64,000 bases of DNA from NCBI GenBank assembly GCA_036852015.1, contig JAANDG010000073.1, forward strand, positions 1 through 64,000, written 5' to 3'. The position numbers and the translations under genes were made by a program. Source of the DNA: Pelodera strongyloides (Eukaryota; Nematoda; Chromadorea; Rhabditida; Rhabditidae). Positions 58,143 to 64,000 of this stretch are shown here, in pieces; within the stretch, counting starts at the first letter, position 1, and every line of letters begins with the position of its first letter. Under the pieces are notes generated by a model that saw only the letters and a list, made by a program, of their open reading frames with translations, was not told where the DNA came from and ran no database searches.

Positions 58143-61100
58143 ATGGAGGCACAGACAAAGTATCACTAGTATCAATATTTGGAACAGAAAAGATTCAAAA
58201 CAAATTTAAAAAATAATAATGGGTGTTTCCAATTCCAAGTATCCCAAAATCCAAAAATTCAGTGTGATTCTATCAATACTACCGTAATTCTGCACGAAAC
58301 TTGCATATATAATATGAAAAATTAAAAAAAATATTCTCGTGTTGTTCCAAGATACGGTAAATTTTCACCATACTTGGAAACTCCATAATATAGTTTGATT
58401 TTTCAATTCGCTCGAAGGTTTGCAACTAACTATGTAGAAGAATGAAACTTGGTCGAGAGCCAATTACCGTAACGCCATGAAATTCACGGGAAGCTTTTTT
58501 TGCCAATTAGCTATTGACCTAGAATTGCACTACTTTACGAGGCACTCTTATTAGAGCAATCACATAACTCGAGTACTTATAGATAGTTTGAAACACTTAT
58601 ATCTGTAACTTTTAGATGCGTGAGTTTACTTACAATTAGTGATTAATTGTGGAATATGTTATCGTATATTAGGCTGAAATTCTAGATTTAGTTCACAATC
58701 AAAAGCTTGCTAAATAATTTTGCAAACAAAAGTATGTAAAGTAATGCGAGTAAGAATACAACAGCTTGTATATCAATACAAAAAAAGTTGAACTCTAAGG
58801 TCGCCTAAAACACCTTAGAGTTCAATTTGGCCCTTTAGAAAACAGTTCACATTTCTTGCCTTATATTCTTATATATCGTACCAAAAAAAAAGAAATAATC
58901 TAAAGTATCGAATCCTCATTTAAAGAACTAAAGTGTTTGTAACACGAAGGAAATCAGGAAAAGTAAACTTTCAAACTTCAAATGAGGAAGACAGTTAACT
59001 TTCTCTCCCACTTTTCCTTTCGAAAATCCAGATTTTTGTTCTGATTCCCGAACGTTTATTATACCCAATTTGCATAGTGAAAGTCTCTTTAGGCGACTAG
59101 AGGTCCATACAAAAGATGCGCAAAGGGAGTCCCGTTTGACCGGCGACTTTCACCCAATTTGCGTCAATTAACCTCAGCATTGTTGACACCGGATTGGTAT
59201 AATTGCACGGGAATCAGGAGGAGATCGTTTATACGACTTCTTGGGAATAAAAAAGAATGTAGCGCCAATAAGTGCGCGAATTCGAAGTGGCTCACAAGCT
59301 GCACGCCGTTATCGTGCCGCCTGCGTGTTAAATCTTGATGGTTTTCAAAACGCGGGCTACTGGAAATTCCGAATCTTGGTGAAAAAAATCCTAACTGCAT
59401 ATGATACAAAAGGATGAAAATTGCAAAAAAAAAAATAAACTTTCATCAACATCAAGGTGTATGGGGAGCCCAATCTTGAAGTAAAAATATAATATAAGTT
59501 CCGAAAAAGTTGGACATTTATTGTTAGCAAACATTGAAATTTACCACTCGCTCATACAACAATAAATATCGGAAGTAGCGGTTTGGCAGCCCAGATTATA
59601 AGGGGTAATTTGGCATATATTTACTCTATTTACAGGGCGCGCTAGGGTAAATCACCCGCGGGTTATCTGTCAAATCGGCGCGTGCGCGCTTCGCGCACTA
59701 CTTAACATGATGAGTTGCAACTTGCAACTCATCAAAATGGAGAGAGCGCTACGCGCGCTACCGAGGGCAACGGAAACGCTTAATTAATTCGCATATGAAT
59801 TAGAAGATAGAGAGAGCTTATAGGGTCAGGGTCAGCCTCGTTAGACAACCTCATTCCGACATAGCATTTCATATTTCAGATTAATCATATACTGTTAATT
59901 TATTGCCATTTGGATTATTGGGAAGAGGGCTTAGACTAAAAATAACATATAAAATAACATTTATTACAGGGTTAGGGTCATCCTTCTTAGAATTAAGCGT
60001 ATTGTTAGACGGTTAGACCTAGAACTTTGTTTATTGTTAACCATTCTTATATTTCTAGTCAAAGTCGTTTGGAGTTAGTCCAAAATTTCTAGAATTGGAG
60101 CTAAAATTAACCTAAGCTCCGCCTACTTACCCTGTAATACGATATAACCCGGACGTTGTGTAATAACTTAAATCTCCGGTACTGTCATCCGATCGTAACG
60201 GAACATCAGAATTACCCTAGTTATGAATTTGCATAATCTTTACCGGAGAGCCACTCAATGAATGACAATAGCTGGGGAGTGCAGGGAGAAACAGAGGGAG
60301 AAAGACATAGAGAAATAGAGGGGAGAGAGGAACAATAGTGAAATTTTCCCTGGGGACAAATAACCTAAAATTTCAAACATTGCATGTAAACCAGGGTTCC
60401 AGTGGGTCAAACATATGATGCTGCCTCAGTTTATATACTATTTTTCTTCGCAACTTTTTTTGTTTATCATCAAAATATGAATCTATTTTTATATTTTCTA
60501 TAATTCTTTGTTGAGGCTTATTCCCTGATTCACCAATAAATCCGTGACAATTAGGTTGTATAAAGTAGGAAAACTGGATGGTGAATACGTTTTCGGTAAG
60601 AGTGAAGAGGCCCCAGTCTAGCTTGATTCAAAACTTATTACATAAAATAACCAAAAAATTTATGCTATATACTACAAATTTGGAACAGTTACATAGAGAA
60701 TACCGGCTACCGGCTCATAAACAAGAAAACATAATAATAGACAGAGTATAGATAAAATACATAGAGTATGAGTATGTGGCATGACATAAAGAAACACACG
60801 GCAGAAGCAGAAACGAAAAACTGGGAAAAGATGTGACCTAAACTATGTTAGCGCTATCGACAAAGGAATTCATCCCGGTGGTATTACTTCATCTAACCGG
60901 GGAGAAAATACCCCCACCGAGTTCTAAAGAGTAACCTAAAAGTCTAAACCAAAGTCTAAGCCTCACCTATTCCACTAAACATCAATCGATAAATTAAAGC
61001 CTGGTATTTTCTTACTTAGTTCAAGTAAAAAGTGACAACTCAAAGAGACATATGTCTCTACTATTCATTTATAAATTCGGTGAAATTAGTAATATAGAGA

Positions 61101-61410
61101 TCGGCAAGGAGACCCTTTCATAAAACATTCGCCACCGGCTGTTCGTGACTCATTTACATGGAACTGTTGCAAGTATTACATTCTAATTCGAACCTATTCA
61201 CGAAATTTGCATTTCGTTTCAACAGTACTCTGGCGCTATGTGAATCATAATACACGGCGGCAGGGTCGCGGTTTTGGGTATTTTTAGAGTGAAAATTTCG
61301 GGCAATTATAGGAAAGAATACAAAGAAATTACTGGAAAATACTTTGTGGGTATGCTTAGTTAACACGACGCTATTCGTTGAGATAGGTTATCCCCTCAGT
61401 CCCCATAGTT
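58143..61410. other. Gene-free stretch
   Basis: AT-rich DNA. It includes a GC-rich patch at 59,640-59,770 with repeated GCGCG words, a perfect 12-bp-arm palindrome (GATGAGTTGCAA, C, TTGCAACTCATC) at about 59,709-59,733, and a GA-rich run near 60,290-60,330. No coding exon supported. Confidence 0.4.
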
Positions 61411-61597
61411 ATTTGAAGCGGTATGACAGCTGGTTTTTGAAACGGATTTTGGAGAAAGTTATTTCCATGCATAATGTGCAAATGAGTATGATTAGAATTC
61501 AAAATCGAGCGCATGTCGAGTTCACTTAGCATGAATAATAAGAATGATGGTCCATAATACGTTTCAAAAACCAGGCTGTTCTATCGCTTTAACCGTA
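61411..61597. mobile_element. Diverged MITE, GAAGCGGTATGACAGC type
   Basis: GAAGCGGTATGACAGCTGGT and CCAGGCTGTTCTATCGCTTT are mirror-like ends. Interior TTTTTGAAACG and CGTTTCAAAAA match the sub-terminal motif of the AGCGAAATACC family. Confidence 0.7.
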
Positions 61598-62707
61598 AAT
61601 TTGAGGCTCTATAACTGGCCAGTAGTAACTTCGCAGACTAAAAATAAGAAAAACGCGGCGCACATCCGTAAAAAATTGACAAAATAAAAATGTATACGGT
61701 ATAGGATACGAAAATTTCCTTGCCGCTTACACGTCAACTTTTGCGTAGCATGTATTATTGAACTTACGAACGATTATTACGAAATCACATAAGAGACTGG
61801 CCTTACATATATTCAACACAAAACCTCTGCGCTGACAGAGGTTTAGCACCATAGAAGTATGAAAACTAGCAACAGTAACAAAATGCCAAAAACTCCTTTA
61901 TTGGCTCTTTATATGCACACAACTCAGTTCTTTATTTAAACCCCGACACCCGGTTACGTAAGTCATACCTTCATTGTGTCACGCTAGAAACGCGAGCAAA
62001 TATTTGTACGATTAGTTAATAAAGGAGTCAGAGACTCCCACACAGAGGTCCCTATTGGGGTCGGTGAATCAAAAAGTAGCGAGGTGCTAAAAACGACTGG
62101 CGAACAGAACGGTGCGCCGCGAAGGAATTGACGTTGTGCGGTCAAAGAAGACATGTGTGCCTACCTATCGCCGCGCACCATCCCTCGTTTCCTTAGCATC
62201 CAATAGTAGGCCAAAGGTCCACATGTGTTGTTCAGCTCAAAACAAACTAGAAGTTAAAAGTATCTGATAGTTAAAGGATTCTATAATATGTTGTCCTTCT
62301 CTCTCCTTTGGAATTATAATTGCGTTTTTTCAAATTAGTTTTGCCATCCTATACGTATACATAATGAACCTTACATCTTCTATACCTCTCTAATTAATTA
62401 GCTACCATTGGCACCGCGTTACAGTAATCATAGTATGCATGCTATCCTAATCCGCCGGCTTAGGGCCCACGTGCGGGTCCGCCCATTTGCGGGCCACTCT
62501 GTCTGAGAGCACGGTGCTTATTTAGTGCGCAATGGCTCAGCCTTTGTTAAATTCATCCTATTTTCGCACTCGAATTACCCCTTCCTGGGAGTTAGATCAT
62601 ATGACGTAATACAAAATTGCTACTTTATATTACCTAATTGTAAGGATAAGAATGTTAGGAGTTGTGCTTTTACAAGTGAAAGCTATCATGATTTCGACGG
62701 GTTTTTG

Positions 62708-62890
62708 TAAAGCGAAATACCGGTCGATTTTTGAAACACATCGAGTATACCAGCAACCTTATGCAGCTTATGCAAATGGATCTAAATTATAATAAAAAAA
62801 AACCGAGCTAATTTCGAGTAACTTAGCATAAATACGAAGAATTCAGTTGTCCACGATGCGCTTCAAAACCCGGTCGGTATTTCGCTTTAA
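62708..62890. mobile_element. MITE, AGCGAAATACC family
   Basis: TAAAGCGAAATACCGGTCGA and CCCGGTCGGTATTTCGCTTT ends. The interior is in the same orientation as the 44.3-kb copy (GTATACCAGCAACCTTATGC). TTAA is kept on the right only. Confidence 0.85.
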
Positions 62891-63356
62891 CTTCTCGTTA
62901 TTCCAAATGTAAATTTTCCAAGACAATTCGCTAATACAGTTTGAAGGAACGTACGTTTGAAATATATGTTCTCTTCTACTTGTTAGGCTTTCTTTTAAAA
63001 TTAATAGGTTTCTCATATTTCATAATAAAATCGAATTGAGCCATTGTTTTCAGAAGGAATATCGCGACGAATCTTTACTAAATTTGTCAAATTGCTGACG
63101 AATCGCTGATTCGCTGACAGATATATCGCTAACGTACCTCCATATCGCTGAAGAATCGCTGTTAAATTTTTGTGGGAAAATGATTCGAGGAAAACCAATG
63201 CGGGCTCCACCACGACCAAAACTACCATTATTCCTGTACTCTGTTTCCATTGTGAGTTTTTGTAAACTACTTCATTTTAACCCATAGAAACTCGTTTTGT
63301 GTTTGTTATTGTTGCTCGCTTATTTCATTAGTGCCGGCTTTCTGAACCCAAACACT

Positions 63357-63358
63357 TG

Positions 63359-63425
<67 letters not shown>

Positions 63426-63442
63426 TTCTCTCTCTCTCTCTG
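63357..63442. repeat. (CT)n microsatellite
   Basis: About 85 bp of CT dinucleotides with occasional TTT interruptions. Confidence 0.95.
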
Positions 63443-63639
63443 TTTATTCCTTTCTTTGAACCCCGGCGGCCGTGGGTTAAAAAGTAGCCTTTGTCTTAAT
63501 CCAGTGCCATAGTGCCCGCGTTGTCAGAAGCACTCCGTCAACGGGCATTTAGAATTAAACGAAGTCGGGCCTGCCGAATCAGGAATTATGATGAAATTTA
63601 GGGAGCAGAGAGAGAGCGAGCAAGAGCAAACGAAAATCT

Positions 63640-63800
<161 letters not shown>

Positions 63801-64000
63801 GTGTGTTCGAGATTTCGTGATAAGGAAATGTCGTATTCTTTGAGCCTTTAACTTTTAAACCAACCCTGCGAGCTCTCAAGTATGCACTAAATGTATTAGG
63901 AATATTTAAAGAGTTCAGCTGTTCATAAGTAATGAGCAAGAGTACATCCGCTGCAAAAGTTTTTGAGGCCCACGTAGTGCTCATGAAACCCAAACATCTA

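Overview
This window is nuclear DNA from an animal, most probably a nematode. The genes are split into short exons (about 45-200 nt) with GT...AG introns. Many 3' splice sites end in TTTCAG or TTTTAG, and several start codons lie only 0-18 nt after such an AG, as expected for spliced-leader addition. There are short interstitial runs of the nematode telomere hexamer TTAGGC. One gene is a full-length member of the EFF-1/AFF-1 cell-fusion family, whose founding members are nematode genes. There is no bacterial operon structure. I rebuilt exon chains by hand, requiring an open frame, GT/AG borders and matching phase at every junction; five genes close to a whole number of codons or match a known family end to end.

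Layout: 1-1,033 (+) holds the 3' end of an unrecognised gene, with further exon-like blocks to about 1,620. 3,260-4,280 (-) is a dead LINE. 6,739-13,641 (+) is a 14-exon F-box protein gene, one of whose introns carries a 1.2-kb foldback element with a tRNA-like module. 14,671-17,928 (+) is a Taspase-1 homologue. 18,644-25,471 (-) is phosphatidylinositol synthase (CDIPT); its introns hold a 31-bp satellite, two blocks of a GATAA/TTATC palindromic repeat and, on the opposite strand, a small unidentified gene (22,150-22,705, +). 27,742-31,031 (+) is a THAP-type zinc-finger gene, head to head with CDIPT. 32,643-36,793 (-) is a divergent phospholipid-scramblase-like gene. 45,943-52,479 (-) is a complete 15-exon EFF-1/AFF-1-type fusexin. 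About 36.8-45.9 kb and 52.5-64 kb are gene-poor and filled with small inverted-repeat elements, GA/CT and GT microsatellites, and a few candidate exons.

The most striking non-genic feature is the density of short terminal-inverted-repeat elements. Two families have ends abutting TTAA (AGGGA... and AGCGAAATACC...), others begin TAGGGCGC or GAGGCCGTATTC, and several are near-complete palindromes that would fold into long hairpins in introns or just after a stop codon. Three genes concern membranes (CDIPT makes phosphatidylinositol, a scramblase-like protein, and a fusogen) and three look regulatory (F-box, THAP, Taspase), but nothing in the sequence shows that they are co-regulated. Introns and starts were not confirmed with transcript data.
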